From: Trileptium ribeirensis
Taxonomy: Eukaryota; Nematoda; Enoplea; Enoplida; Thoracostomopsidae
NCBI GenBank assembly: GCA_030248225.1
Contig: JASANE010021330.1
Span: forward strand, 32,324-96,323
Direction of reading: 5' to 3'
DNA: 64,000 bases
Below are positions 44,061 through 55,990 of the stretch, piece after piece. The first letter of the stretch is position 1; each line of letters opens with the position of its first letter. The notes beneath the pieces are model-generated. The model searched no databases and had not been told where the DNA came from. It saw nothing but the letters and a program-made list of their open reading frames with translations. A program made the position numbers and the translations under genes.

Positions 44061-45329
44061 TAAGTTAAAATTTTGAAAATATAGTGAATATTTAATGTTA
44101 TGCCGATTTTAGAGAATGCTTCTTAGTATAAGCTGAAGATACCTCACTGACAGGTAGTGCACATGTATATTTTGTTCACATTATTTGCGAGAATTAACGT
44201 ATTTTACAGTTGCTACGATTTTTTAGGTTAAGGCAGTATGAAGTTTTAGATTTCTTTGTAGCGCAAAGAACCTTCGAAATATCGATAGCACGCTAAATTG
44301 GCCTTGAATTTATTGCTACTTCTTATCTGGAAACTGACGAATATGGCGCTACTAGTGACACACCGATTGCTCAAGTAAGAGTTATTTGTATCAGCGGAAA
44401 TTAATAATAATCGTCTGAACAGTGAATATAATGCACAGGATACTACTTATTTTTTGCAGGAACTTGCAAAATCGCTCATTTGAAACCGGAACCATTTTTG
44501 GTCGCCGAACACATTTTTGTATATGTATATGATGGCCGTCCTGGTCTTTGACATAAAATTTATATATCAGCGGCAGCCGTAAATTGTTGAAGTAGGTTCA
44601 ACGTTGTCATACAATGGGTTATTCATGCAGAAGTCACCAATATATTTATGATGTCCATTCATTTATATGAATATATGATATATAAATACAGTGTAATATA
44701 TATATGTATTTATAGGGACGCGGCAGTGTTCTTATTATATGTGTTACGTTAATAGTTGCATTTTTTCTGGAATTTTTTGAAAACCGATGCTCAATTTTCT
44801 TTGGAGATATAACTTTTGAAGAAGGTAAGGTTTGGTCAATTGCGGAAATAGCATGGTGTTATGGAAAAGGAAATTAATAGAAACCCCTTAATAGAAATCC
44901 GTGGAAATTTCCATTTCCACATGGGATTTTTTCATGGATTTTCGTATATACTTATACTTTATTAGCAACTGTTGGTTCTCAATAAATAAAAGTTCACTAC
45001 CAAGCATTTAAAAGCTAGGTATCCCAATCGCCATACGGCCGCACCTTACAACCAGCCACGAGCTCTAAAATTTTCGGCTAGATACTGACACGCCTCTAGT
45101 TTTCGGCAGAATATGGGGCAGATACAAGCGTTTTTCTGTCTGAATCTTGGGCAAAGGTACTAGCATTTCTCTTCACCGATGTATCAGATATAAACATTTC
45201 TCTGTAAGCCCGTTTCTTGCAGCATAAATCTCACACCTATAATGCAAACATTTCTCATGAATTAAGATTCCGAACAAATCGGAATCGTCCGAGCTGCTAT
45301 TATCATCATGACTGGCGTCTAGTGTTGGA

Positions 45330-45841
45330 TATTCATTGACCTCCACTGCCGTGCTATCTATGTCCCTAGTTAGCTTTTGGAGTGTTTTACATACATCATA
45401 GCTTGGATAACGCTACGCAGGGTCGTGTTTTCTTTCTGAGCTTTGACAATATTCCAGCTTCCCCAAATATTCGTTCTATTGCTGCTGATGAAATAGGAAC
45501 AGACAAAAGTACCTTGCTACACTTCTGTAGATTCGGTAACTGAGTGGCTCTTTATCAAAATTCCTCGGGCTTTCTGAACGGAAAAAGCAAACTTTCGAAC
45601 ACGGCTTGTTCATCTGACCAAAGCGTTTCCATTGAATTTTTTGGTTTTTTCGCAGGAAGCTATATATAGATACTTTTAGAGCGTTTAAGAGCCGGGTCGG
45701 CGTAATTTCTGCTTTTATTACTTTTGACAGACGGTTTGCCTGTTTTAAAAAGTGCTTTTAAGAACCGAAGTCAGAGTTTCCGATACATTAAATACCGCTT
45801 CTGACTGATCTTGGGCTCTGTTTTGGATCTTTAGACATAAT
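45330..45841 (-). pseudogene. hAT transposase remnant (left arm)
   Basis: Read on the minus strand, a frame begins MSKDPKQSPRSVRSG at 45841. Further on, VPISSAAIERIFGEAGILSK (about 45440-45510) matches the C-terminal dimerisation region of hAT transposases, where P-x-SSA-x-x-ER-x-F-x-x-AG is diagnostic. Stops and frame shifts interrupt it, and most of the transposase, including the catalytic region, is absent. This is a dead internal-deletion derivative. Confidence 0.7.
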
Positions 45842-45989
45842 GGCAGCTTGGCTCGGCTAGAGCAGAGAAGAGCATAGAGCCAAATTCTTACCTATATTAT
45901 GTATTACGTTATGACTTATCATTAAAACTATGTGTTGCTTATGTTAACAAATGGTTGTCAATATCAAGTGGCCACACCTTCATCATGTT

Positions 45990-47060
45990 TTGACAGTAAT
46001 GTAATCCGGAATCTGAAATATCGTGACCTCGTAAAAGGGATAATACAAGGTAACAGTGCAACGATGTAACATGTAAAATGTATGTTTATTCATGTAAACT
46101 TTTGGAAGACGGTTTAAACAATTTAAGTTAATGCTCACTACGTGCTTCGAAATATGTTTTAATGCAAATTCTACTGCTACACAATGTTTTTTCAAAACTG
46201 TAATCTTTATAATAGCCACAAAGCATATGACGACTACTAAAGTATTAGGGAAAGCACTCAAAGAGATATATTACTGACTAGTTTGCAAAGTTTAACAAAG
46301 CGACTTATTTTAAATATATATTTTTAACACTAACAATTACGGGGTGCTTTATTAAGTGACTAAATGTGTGATACAGACCAGACGCGTTCATTGTACTAAA
46401 GACTATTAGTTGACATGCACTTATTGTCATGTGCGGTGATTTTAAATGCTTATACTTCAAACATTCAATTCACTCAAAATCAAGTTCATTTTTTTGTTTT
46501 CTAAACAGTTTGTAAATATAAATAAGTTTTAAAATAAAAAATCATAAGCATTAAAATAAGTTTCTCTACTCTATTTTTAATCACTAGATACAAATATTTA
46601 GTCATCATAAATATATACAATCTTAAACTTCATAAATTTGCTTGTTTTTCAGATTCTGTATGCAGCATAATTATCTGCTCATGACTCATATATATAATAA
46701 CCAAGCGTAGGCTAATTCTAACATTAATACTTGCAATGTTTAAAAATTTGGAACATGTTGTAACTCATAGATATTGCCTAACTATTGTTATTATATATAT
46801 TGATATGCTACTTACTACATCATACAATGCACCAAACATCACTAATATGTTTTTGTGGTTATTATAACGCTTAGAGCTTTGAAAAGTCCTGATGCGGCAA
46901 CAGCATTTGCATTAAAAGTTATTTAGAAACATGTAATGAACATTATCTTAAATTATTGAAACCTTGTTCCAGAATTTTACATGAACAAACATGCAATTTT
47001 CACGTTTCATCGTAGCACTGTTTATCTTGTATATGATATATTGTATATCTTTGATTTTGA
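45990..47060. repeat. Diverged internal inverted repeat in left arm
   Basis: The reverse complement of 45990-46215 resembles 46865-47060: GCATTTGCATTAAAA, AACATTAACTTAAATTG and TTACATGAA-AAACAT words in the same order. The centre is near 46530. It is older than the giant palindrome because the right arm (about 58120-59190) has the same arrangement. Possibly an old foldback element. Confidence 0.55.
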
Positions 47061-47789
47061 TGTCATTATTTTTGCCTTAGCGCTAGCTATGTCATATATA
47101 AATGATTATTTTCATATTTACAAAAACTGCACTATTATTATATAGATTGTGTTTTACTTTTGTTCACTGATGTGTATGTTATTTTTCAGTTTTGTTTTGG
47201 TTATGGTTTACTTTACCTTCCAATTGTAAACAAAGTATCGTTATTTGTAGTGCTTATAAATGTGATTTCTACCTACCGTGGAGTCCCCATGGTGTAATAT
47301 AGGAATATTTCCTATTCATATTTTTGTTATTGGTCGCGGCTGTAGTCTCCGTTGAGTTCGTCAATTTGCCAACCAAACTGTGTGCTTATCTGCGGTCGTA
47401 GTGTCGGTCGAGGTCAAACTGTAGGTCTGATTATAGTGAAGCCATTAACATTCATTTGGCCACAATCATAGTTTAACAGAAATATTAACTTAAAATAATC
47501 ACTGCTATGATTGGGCGTATGGTAGTACTAAGGATTTCTATAATTTATAAGACAATGTGCTTTAGGTGATGTATAGATATTAGGCAAGAAGTTGCGCTTG
47601 TAAGTTCCAACGTGTACATTATCTGGCACATCCGGTTCAATTTGAGCTGTCGTAATTGAATATATACCAAAAACGTGCTAAATTATTGTCTCAACTCGTT
47701 TAATTCGTGTATCTACAGCAATATCCTGCCAATTTGTGCTTTTTACAGTTTATTTTTAAGTAATTTTCGAGGTTGCGACGTAAAAGTTA

Positions 47790-48070
47790 CGGTGCGTTCA
47801 TACGTTCAAACATTTTACTTAAGATTTGAGCTCAAATTTTGACACTAATTTGTAAAATAGAGCGAAGTGTGGTGCTTCAAAATTTGAGTTCAAAAATTTT
47901 TAGACGATACATCGTTGTCGCTGACTGGTTACTAGAATTTTTGAAAAGTTTGAATAGTGTTCAGACGCCCAAATTCACCAAAATGGCTTTCAAATGTTAA
48001 TCATAAATTTAAATTAAATTTTGAGCTAAATTTCTAAGCTTGCTAAAGCACATTTGCATATGACAGTGAC
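47790..48070. mobile_element. Short MITE-like repeat in left arm (partner 57090-57400)
   Basis: AT-rich sequence with symmetrical GTTCAAAC/TTTGAGCTCAAA words: GGTGCGTTCATACGTTCAAAC at one side and TTTTGAGCTAAATTT at the other. The same vocabulary is used by the left-only segment at 49532-50483, so they probably belong to one family. Present in both arms. Confidence 0.5.
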
Positions 48071-48810
48071 CAATTCTTCACTCAACTGCTGTGGAATATA
48101 GTAAGATGTATATATCTATTTGTGGTGGACAGCTACGGTATTTGCGAATATCTTTGTTACCTACAACTATTTTGCTTTGCTTGATATGAATTCAAGATTT
48201 GAAACAAATAAAAATTCGGACAATTTATCGACAAAGTGATGTGTAGTAGTCTATTAACTATTTCAGTAGTAATTACTGTTAAAAATATATAAATACTATA
48301 TATTTTGGACTGCCAGTATATCGATATATCACTCTATAGTGAGTATGTAGAATCGTAGCAACAAATAGTCATATTTTCATAGCGCTGCTTTCCGTTGAAA
48401 ACCTCAGTGGGGCGATAAACGATTTTGAAGAGAACACAGCGTTTTGTTTGGCTTTTGCTATTCAACAACAAAGTAGTTTACTGCATAAACATGCACACAT
48501 GTGTATGACGTGTTTTGCACTTGTGATCAATACAGTTAAATTTGAAAATAGTTATTACAGCCAACTGATGAACAAAGCAGAAATGAGAGTGAATACCACC
48601 AAATACGTTGGATGTTTTGTTGTCCGTCCGCCAAATTTCAGATAATTGGAAAAGTCAAACAGTTTATTCATTTCTGTGGCAGTACAACATCTTTGTTTTG
48701 TGGTTCAACTCTGATTAAGGTTTGAAATCTGATTATGGCTTAAAATAGAATTCATTGTTGAAAATTGCGTCTATAATAGCTGATAAAAACTGACGATCAC
48801 ATTTCTGTTG

Positions 48811-49522
48811 TAGTTCGAAAACAGTATTAATATAACTTGAGCATTAAAATTTTAAATTAGTCACCTAGTTAATGTACTTCAACACAAATAATTGCTGTAT
48901 GGAATGGGTCATAACATGTCGCTCTTCGTATTGTTCATTTTGAAATTCAAAATTGCGATACGAATTTTTTTAATCTATATTAATGTTTATTTGAGAATTT
49001 GTTTTTAAAGTTCTTTATTGAAAAAATAATATTGTAAATAATTATTAATTTCGGCAGCTATGGCGGATAACTTTGATGGTAATTTGTGATATATATAACT
49101 ACGTGCAAATTAGTAACGCTATGTTATACTCAAATCAAAGTTGTATATGTGTGTATCTTCGGCAATTTCGACAGTAAATCTTTACAGGAATACAACAAAA
49201 AGTATAAATTTCACTCTGCTTATCTTTGTAAAATACGTCTATTGTTCGAGCCTGGCCGTGCATTGATACCGAGATACCTGCTAATGTAGCTAGCAGAAAA
49301 TAGAAAATGATCGGAATCGTTTTTGATATAGTTCTCAAATCGTGCCGTAATTAAATTTCAAATCTACAGCTACTCTCTTGCTTTGAGAGATTTAGTTATC
49401 GCAAGAAACAGGAGGAGTTTTGATTTTTGCTATATTCGGCACACGAAAATATTTATACGTAGCAGGGCATGTATATAGTCATATATGCGTGCCGCTATTC
49501 ATCGCATGTGATATGCGTTTTT
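48811..49522. repeat. Near-identity island of the palindrome, left side
   Basis: Base-by-base comparison of 48811-49504 with the reverse complement of 55621-56314 shows no indels and only one dinucleotide change (AG versus CA next to GCAAATT, near 49110). Just outside (48720-48810 against 56315-56410) differences are frequent. The island contains the small open frame below and its TATA-like and AATAAA-like signals. Confidence 0.9.
49135..49338 (-). other. Small Cys-containing open frame with signal-peptide-like start (left copy)
   Basis: Sixty-seven codons, identical in both arms. Hydrophobic run TIPIIFYFLLATLAGISVS, then a short polar part ending FCCIPVKIYCRNCRRYTH with four cysteines, the look of a small secreted peptide. 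But the first codon is TTG, not ATG, and the only in-frame ATG is at residue 26 (MHGQARTIDV), after the hydrophobic segment. A spliced upstream exon would be needed for a signal peptide. A TATAAATA lies 112 bp upstream and an AATAAA 116 bp downstream (49014-49019). Confidence 0.3.
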
Positions 49523-49531
49523 ATTTTTCAC

Positions 49532-50483
49532 TGATGTGGTGTTCTAATGTGTTTAAATGCGCGTTCACATGCTCAATCTTTCTGCTCGAATTTTGATCAA
49601 AAATTTGAAAGCATATTTTTGGATTTTTGGTAAATCTGAATGTGTGAACACTGCTGAAATTTTTCGGGGATATTCCTTTAGCCGATCGTCGATCCGTTGC
49701 GTTGCCTGAAAAAGTTTGAGCTCAAAATTTGAAACAACTCAATTTTCCTTTGAGTAAAAAGTTTGAGCGTGTTAACACGCCTTTACATCCTACGGTGTGT
49801 TCACACGCTCACACTTTTTGCTCAAAATTTGAGGGTAACTTTTAAAGGAAAATTGCAATATTTCATAATTTAAGCACAAACTTTTTCAGGTAATACATCT
49901 CGTCGATAATTAGCTAAAGGATATCCTCGAAAAGTTTGAACAGTTTTCATACGTTTATACTTACCAAAAATGCAAAAAGGTGCTTTAAAATTTTGATCAA
50001 AATATCGGCCCATGCCACCTTTTGGGCCCGAACGTTATAACGTTAGATAAAAGAACAGCGTAGAACGGGCGTTCGGGGGGCGGCAGCCCAACGACTTAGG
50101 GTTAGGCTTAGTACATGGCTCATATAGAAAGCTTAGCTTAGGCTAAGACTAAGGCTTCGGCTTAGTATATCGTCAACGGCATAGCATGGTTTCATTCCCG
50201 CCCCTAAAGGTTACATTGGCCAGAATATCAGTTCAAATTTTGATCAATATTTGGGCAAAAAGTTTGAGCATGTGAACATGCCTTTAGTCTATTGGTATGA
50301 AGAGCGTTGCGTTTTGATGAAGAACGTTGTACGCTAGTTTATTTTGTCTACTAGGGTATAAACTGCAATATTTTTCATTGCCGTTCGTGTAATTAAAGTG
50401 GCTTCGACGGAATGTTTATCTATGCTATATATACATACACGCAAAATTTATGATGTGAGTAATTATTACTAAGAAGGTAGGTA
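49532..50483. mobile_element. Left-arm-only composite insertion
   Basis: The right arm passes directly from the TTTTCAC near 55595 to the CATGAGTAAGCT complement near 55585. The left arm has about 950 extra bases. The extra DNA has inverted ends (GTTCACATGCTCAA near 49564; TTTGAGCATGTGAACATGCC near 50263) and an inner GTGTTCACACGCTCAC copy near 49796. A core at about 50030-50225 resembles the spacer of the foldback elements (CTTAGCTTAGGCTAAGACTA). It is a MITE-in-MITE composite, or else the remnant of a sequence deleted from the right arm. Confidence 0.75.
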
Positions 50484-53040
50484 CATGAGTAAGCTAAAAC
50501 GGCATTGATGCCCCTTTATATAACATTGAATCTAATGCTCCGAACACCTAATTTTTCTGTCAAATGTGGTGTTATTTTTGCTTCAGCGGATTTTGATTTA
50601 AGTTACGAAAAACCTTTTTGCTAAAACAAGTTTTGGCCGTAAAAGATTCATAGTTCTATTTTGAGTACTATCTATTTTATTACATGTTCGCAGTATTGTT
50701 GACATACGTAAATTTGGACTGTTTCACGGTGCACAGAGATTAACTATTCATCACAATTTTTATCATTAAACAATGGAAGGAGAGCATAATTTGCCAGTGC
50801 ATAGTGTTTTTGTATGTTTAAAAGCGGCTCAGCCTATATTTCTGCTGGCTGTATGCGCAAAAATTATATTAAAACTGTGCAAATAAGTGATTTTTGTACA
50901 AAGCCAGCCGTTGTATGCTACGAAATATAGAAATATTTACAACTGAAATTTCTGGCGAAAGCGGTGGGTTGCTTTTCTATAAATTTCGAAATGTGCGAAA
51001 TGGTTTCTGTATTATGTCGCTGAACGCTTGAAAGATCGACAAACAACAAAGATATTTGGTGGTATACAACTAAAAAGGCAGCATAACTTGTTTTCATTGT
51101 CTTTTGAATTCAGCAATCATTTATTTGAAGGCCAGACGAAATTTTAGCGAAACTATATATCTATATTTATTCAAAAATAGAGCCCAAAGCAAACAAATTG
51201 CACGTTTCATTCCATATGGTAGCTCAGACGTCCATATATATACTTTTGGCAATGATGACACAGTTATCATGAATGGAACTTTAAGACATTGTAAAACTCT
51301 TTTGTCCAGAATGCTCCTTGACAATCTGTGTAAAAGTCTGCGACAACCTATGCTACTTTTTGTAATGTGGCCTGGTGCTTTGATAGCATATACGATTGCT
51401 CTAGGATTGTGGCTGCTGATGTGGTAAAGCAAGTTGTAATGTCAAAGTAGTCTCAGATATGGTTTAGATAACAAGTTCACGCTAATCAAGATAAGGATCA
51501 GCGATAGCCGCAATGTTGAATGTTGCGTTTATTTGTGTTTCATGTCAGTAATTTTTGGATTATGTGAAATAATGTTTTAGTGTTTTGTGATTTTGATATT
51601 TGGTGCAGTAATATATGTGTATATTAGGTTTTATCAATTGCGGCAGTAATTGTCGATTCTGTTTTCCAGGATTTGCGGTTGCAGTTAAACATATATACTT
51701 ATATTTTGGGTAAATCTGCTTTCATTCTCTGCTACATCATAGCATATATAACGTATTTAATAAGAAAAGTAAAAGCTAAACTTATGGTTTTAATGATTTG
51801 AGCGTTAACCATGGAAGTGAAACTTGATAAAATTTGGTTTAGCGGCGACGTGTAATCAGTTGCCACTGAACCAAATTGTTACAGTCGTTTACATCTAGGT
51901 AGGTATATATGAGCGGTTTCAGGCAATGTCAATCGTGGTAGATGCACTTGCGTATATAATGTACTAGAGTTGGCTTTACCCCTAAGGTATCCCAGCTGCG
52001 CGAAGTTTCAAAGTTATTTTGCCCAGACGACCTTGGCTTCTCTGGGTCCTTGGTGAGGCTGTCGCTGACCTAAGGGAACCGGTTAGATAGCGGATTTAAT
52101 AGGGTCTTCAGCCTGGCACCTATTTTAGCTCACGCGCTACTGGCATGGAGAGGACACATAAAACTATATACATAATATATAAAGCATTTGATATGAAGAT
52201 TAAGACTGGCGAAATTTGGGGCTAAAGTTTTGGGATTGGTTCTGTTGTTTGAGGTCGACGGAATATCAGAAGTAGGCTTTCATCAAATATTCTGACAAAT
52301 TTTCTGTCGGAGCACGCAAGACACAGTATAGCGGTTCATTGGGATTTATTCTTACAGTGAACGATTGGTTTGGGTTGGTACTACACGCCAACTAAGTAAG
52401 ATCCTTCGATATCCATCACTTATGGTTTGTTTTAATGCATTTTCTCGAAATCAACAAACCTTTGACCCGGTATATTTGTGGAAAGCGACGACACCAATGT
52501 CATGATCATACATGCCGGCGGGGGGGGGTAACCCCCTGAGGTCCGGATCCCCCCCGTGAGGCCGAAAAGTCCAGGGGGGGTTACCCCCCCGGGGTGCGCA
52601 GCACAAAACTTGCGCAAATTGTGCCTGCTTGTTGCTAGTGGTGCAAATAACTGTTTCACAAATAACTGTTCAAAAAGCTACCGCGCTGTTTTCATGTTAT
52701 GAATATCTATTGCCAATTTTAAACAACTACTTCTGTTGCTAATCTAGCATGATTTTTCAGCTCTGAAACAGGCATGTATATACAAATAATAGTTTGAAAT
52801 ATACCGGGGAAGACAACTTTCAACCAAAAAATTTTCTAACAGAGACAGCTAAATCAACAAGTGTCTTTGATTGTCCTAACGAGCGTTCTGGGACCGAATC
52901 GCCACCAGTTTAGGCAGAGATAGACTAAAATAACTGAAAGAATTACTGTAGATCAACAAATACGGTGAAAACGTGCGCAATGTGCGCCTTCGCGTTTCAT
53001 GCGGTGCATGTAGACAAACTGAACACGTAGGTGAAAAATA
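50484..53040. other. Inner part of left arm, no gene supported
   Basis: An open frame at 51104-51427 (107 codons, +) is broken by frameshifts and substitutions in the mirrored copy (about 54664-54985), so it is not maintained. 52500-52600 is a G/C-homopolymer patch, mirrored at 53560-53640. Confidence 0.6.
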
Positions 53041-53165
53041 TACATCCGACGATCAAAAAAAGGTCCTCACGAGACCGACCCCCCTAGACAAATCTGGCCG
53101 GCCAGAGGAGTTGCCTGAGTGGCCGGATTTGTGCGGGTGTCGTGAGGACCTTTTTTGATCGTCAA
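53041..53165. repeat. Apex hairpin of the giant palindrome
   Basis: GATCAAAAAAAGGTCCTCAC (53051 onward) is mirrored by its complement ending at about 53160. The interior also pairs (ACAAATC-GGCC with GGCC-GGATTTGT), leaving only a few tens of bases unpaired, with a second small GGCCGGCC palindrome in the loop. The apex is unusually GC-rich for this region. It is the turning point of both arms. Confidence 0.9.
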
Positions 53166-55667
53166 ATATTTTTCACCCTATCTTCACTTGTCTCGCCGCA
53201 TGAAACGCGGAAGGCGCACATTTGTGTTGATTCTACAGTAATTCTTTCAGTTATTTTTCATCTCTCTGCCTAATGATTCGGTCCCGCATTTTGCCAGACA
53301 AATCAAAAGACACTTGTGATTTTAGCTGTCTCTGTTGGATTTTTCATTTGAAAGTTGTACAATTTTGGAGGTTATTTATTCTGTGCATGTTCGGAGCTAA
53401 TAATGCTAGATTAGCAACAAAAAGTAGTTGTTTAAAATTGGCGGATCATGTTCATAATTGAAAACAGGGCGCGGTATTTTGAACAGTTATTTGTGAAACA
53501 GTTATTTGCACCACTAGGCAACAAGCGGCAAGATTTGCGCAGAGGTTTTGTGCTGCGCACCCCGGGGGTAACCCCCCGTGGTTTTTTCGGGGTAGCGGGG
53601 GGATGCGGACCTCAGGGGTCCGCCCCGGCATGGTTAGTGGTGAGGACATTGGTGTCGTCGCTTTCCACCGAATATGTACATTCGATATATTGGGTTCGAG
53701 AGAATGCATTAAACAAAAACCATAAGTGCAAATGTGCTGGAGGACACTTTTAGACTGGCGTGGTGCGACCGAACCGATCGTTCACTGTAAGAATAATCCC
53801 AATGAACTCACTATACTGTGCTGCTTCGTGCTCCGAACAGTTTATTTCTCAGAATGTTGAGTGAAAGCCTCGCCTTCTGATCCCGTTGCCGTCAAACCGC
53901 TCAAACAACAGAACCAAATCTAGCCCCAAATTTCGCCAGTCTTGATCTTATATATTATGTATATAGTTTTATGTGTCCTCTCCATGCCGAGTAGCGCGTG
54001 AGCTAAATAGGTGCCAGTAACCCTATTAAAATGCGGTACCGTTGCCGGTTTCTGCCAGGTCAGCGACAGCCTCACCCAAGGGACCCAGAGAAGCCAAGGT
54101 GCCGCTGGCGAAATAACTTGGAAACTTCGCGCCAGCTGAATCCCGTGCTACCACGATTGACATCCTGAAACCGCTCATATATACCTACCTAGATGTAAAC
54201 GACTGTAACAATTTGGGTTCAGTGGCAACTGATTACCGTTTAATCACCGCTAAACCAATTTTATAGAGTTCCACTTTCCCATGGTTAAGCGCTCAAATCA
54301 TTCATTAGTTTTGACTTTTACTTTTCTTATTAGAATACATTTTATACATGCTATCATGTAGCAGGAAAATAAAAGCAGGGATTACCCAAAATATAAGTAT
54401 ATATGTTTAAGTGCAACCGCAAATCCTGGAAAAACAGAATCAACAATTACTGCCGCAATTGATAAAACCTAATATACACATATATTACTGCACCAAATAT
54501 CAAAAAATCACAAAACACTAAAACATTATTCCAGCATAATCCAAAAATTACTGACATGAAACACAAATAGAATTAGAAAACATTTTCGGCTATCCTCGCT
54601 GATACCCCCTTATCTTGATTGACGTGCAAAGTTATCTAACCATATCTGAGACTACTTTGACGTACAACTTGCTTTACCCATCAGCAGCCACAATCCTAGA
54701 GACAACAATCGTATATGCTATATTAAAGCACCAGGGCCACCAGTACAAAAAGTAGCATAGGTGTCGCAGGAACTTTCAGCAGATTGTCAAGGATATGGAC
54801 AAAAGAGTTTTGCAATGTCTTAAAGTTCCATTCATGATAACTGGAAGGTTATATATATATATGGAACGTCTCATATGGAATGAAACGTGCCAATTTGTTT
54901 TGTTGGGCTCTATTTTTGAATAATATAGATATATAGTTCACTAAAAATTTTCACTTTCAAATAAATGGATTGCTGAATTCAAAGACAATGAAACATCCTG
55001 CCTTTTTTTATAGTATTATGCCCGCCAAATATCTTTGTTGTTTGTCGATTTTTTCAAGCGTTCAGCGACATAATACAGAAACCATTTCGCACATTTTCGA
55101 AATTTATGGAGAGGCCGCTTTCCCGCCGGGAGTCAGTTGTAGATATTTTCTCTATATTTTTGGGTAGCATACAACGGCTCGTTTTTATACAAAATACTTA
55201 TTTGCACAGTTTTAATATAATTTTTGCGCATACAGCCAGCAAAAATATAGGCTGAGCCGCTTTTAAACATACAAAAAACACTATGCACTGGCAAATTGTG
55301 CTCCTTCCATTGGTTTGATGATAAAATTGTGATAAATAGTTGTGCACATGAAACGTCAAATTTACATTATGTCAACAATACTACAAACATGTAATAAAAT
55401 CGATAGTACTCCAAAATCATATGGATCTTTTTACGGCCAAAACTTGTTTTGAAAAGGTTTTTCAGATTAACTTAATAAAATCGCCTAAAAGCAAAAATAA
55501 CACCACATTTGACAGAAAAATTAGGTGTTGCGAAGCATAATTCAAATGTCTTATAAAGGGGCATCAGATGCACTTTTCTAGCTTACTCATGTGTGAAAAT
55601 AAAAAAACGCATATCACATGCGATGAATAGCGGCACGCATATATGACTATATACATGCCCTGCTACG

Positions 55668-55675
55668 TATAAATA
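55668..55675 (+). promoter_or_regulatory. TATA-like box upstream of the small open frame (right copy)
   Basis: TATAAATA at 55668-55675, mirrored exactly at 49450-49457. The spacing to the small open frame (about 110 bp) is plausible for a promoter, but in AT-rich DNA such words are common. Confidence 0.2.
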
Positions 55676-55786
55676 TTTTCGTGTGCCGAATATAGCAAAA
55701 ATCAAAACTCCTCCTGTTTCTTGCGATAACTAAATCTCTCAAAGCAAGAGAGTAGCTGTAGATTTGAAATTTAATTACGGCACGAT

Positions 55787-55990
55787 TTGAGAACTATATC
55801 AAAAACGATTCCGATCATTTTCTATTTTCTGCTAGCTACATTAGCAGGTATCTCGGTATCAATGCACGGCCAGGCTCGAACAATAGACGTATTTTACAAA
55901 GATAAGCAGAGTGAAATTTATACTTTTTGTTGTATTCCTGTAAAGATTTACTGTCGAAATTGCCGAAGATACACACATATACAACTTTGA
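55787..55990 (+). other. Small Cys-containing open frame (right copy)
   Basis: Nucleotide-identical to the minus-strand frame at 49135-49338, with TTG as first codon. A hydrophobic segment is followed by a CC-x6-C-x2-C pattern. AATAAA lies at 56106-56111, 116 bp after the stop. Whether it is expressed is unknown; its preservation may only reflect the identity of the whole island. Confidence 0.3.

Larger units (their letters stand above)
41192..53085 (+). repeat. Left arm of giant palindrome
   Basis: Reverse complement of 53125-64000 over its whole length. Position pairs sum to 105192 at the outer edge (41192 with 64000), to exactly 105125 across 48811-49504, and to about 106210 near the apex. 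The jump of about 1.1 kb is explained mainly by the left-only segment at 49532-50483. Matching quality is patchy: 41281-41535 shows no differences, 48811-49504 only two, while other sampled stretches show many small substitutions and indels. No conserved gene was found in the arm. The left boundary could extend further than shown, because the partner runs off the window. Confidence 0.95.

Noticed and set aside
45983..46261. 92-codon frame in the left arm and a similar frame at 58973-59257
   Set aside because: They share part of the translation but begin and end differently because of indels. The same DNA is repeated inverted at 46865-47060, which indicates repeat sequence rather than a gene.
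50096..50125. TTAGGGTTAGGC-like words suggesting telomeric repeats
   Set aside because: They occur once within the foldback core (CTTAG/CTAAG-rich) and do not form an array.
51104..51427. 107-codon open frame in the left arm with two hydrophobic stretches
   Set aside because: The mirrored sequence near 54664-54985 has several indels and substitutions that break the frame, and there is no family resemblance.
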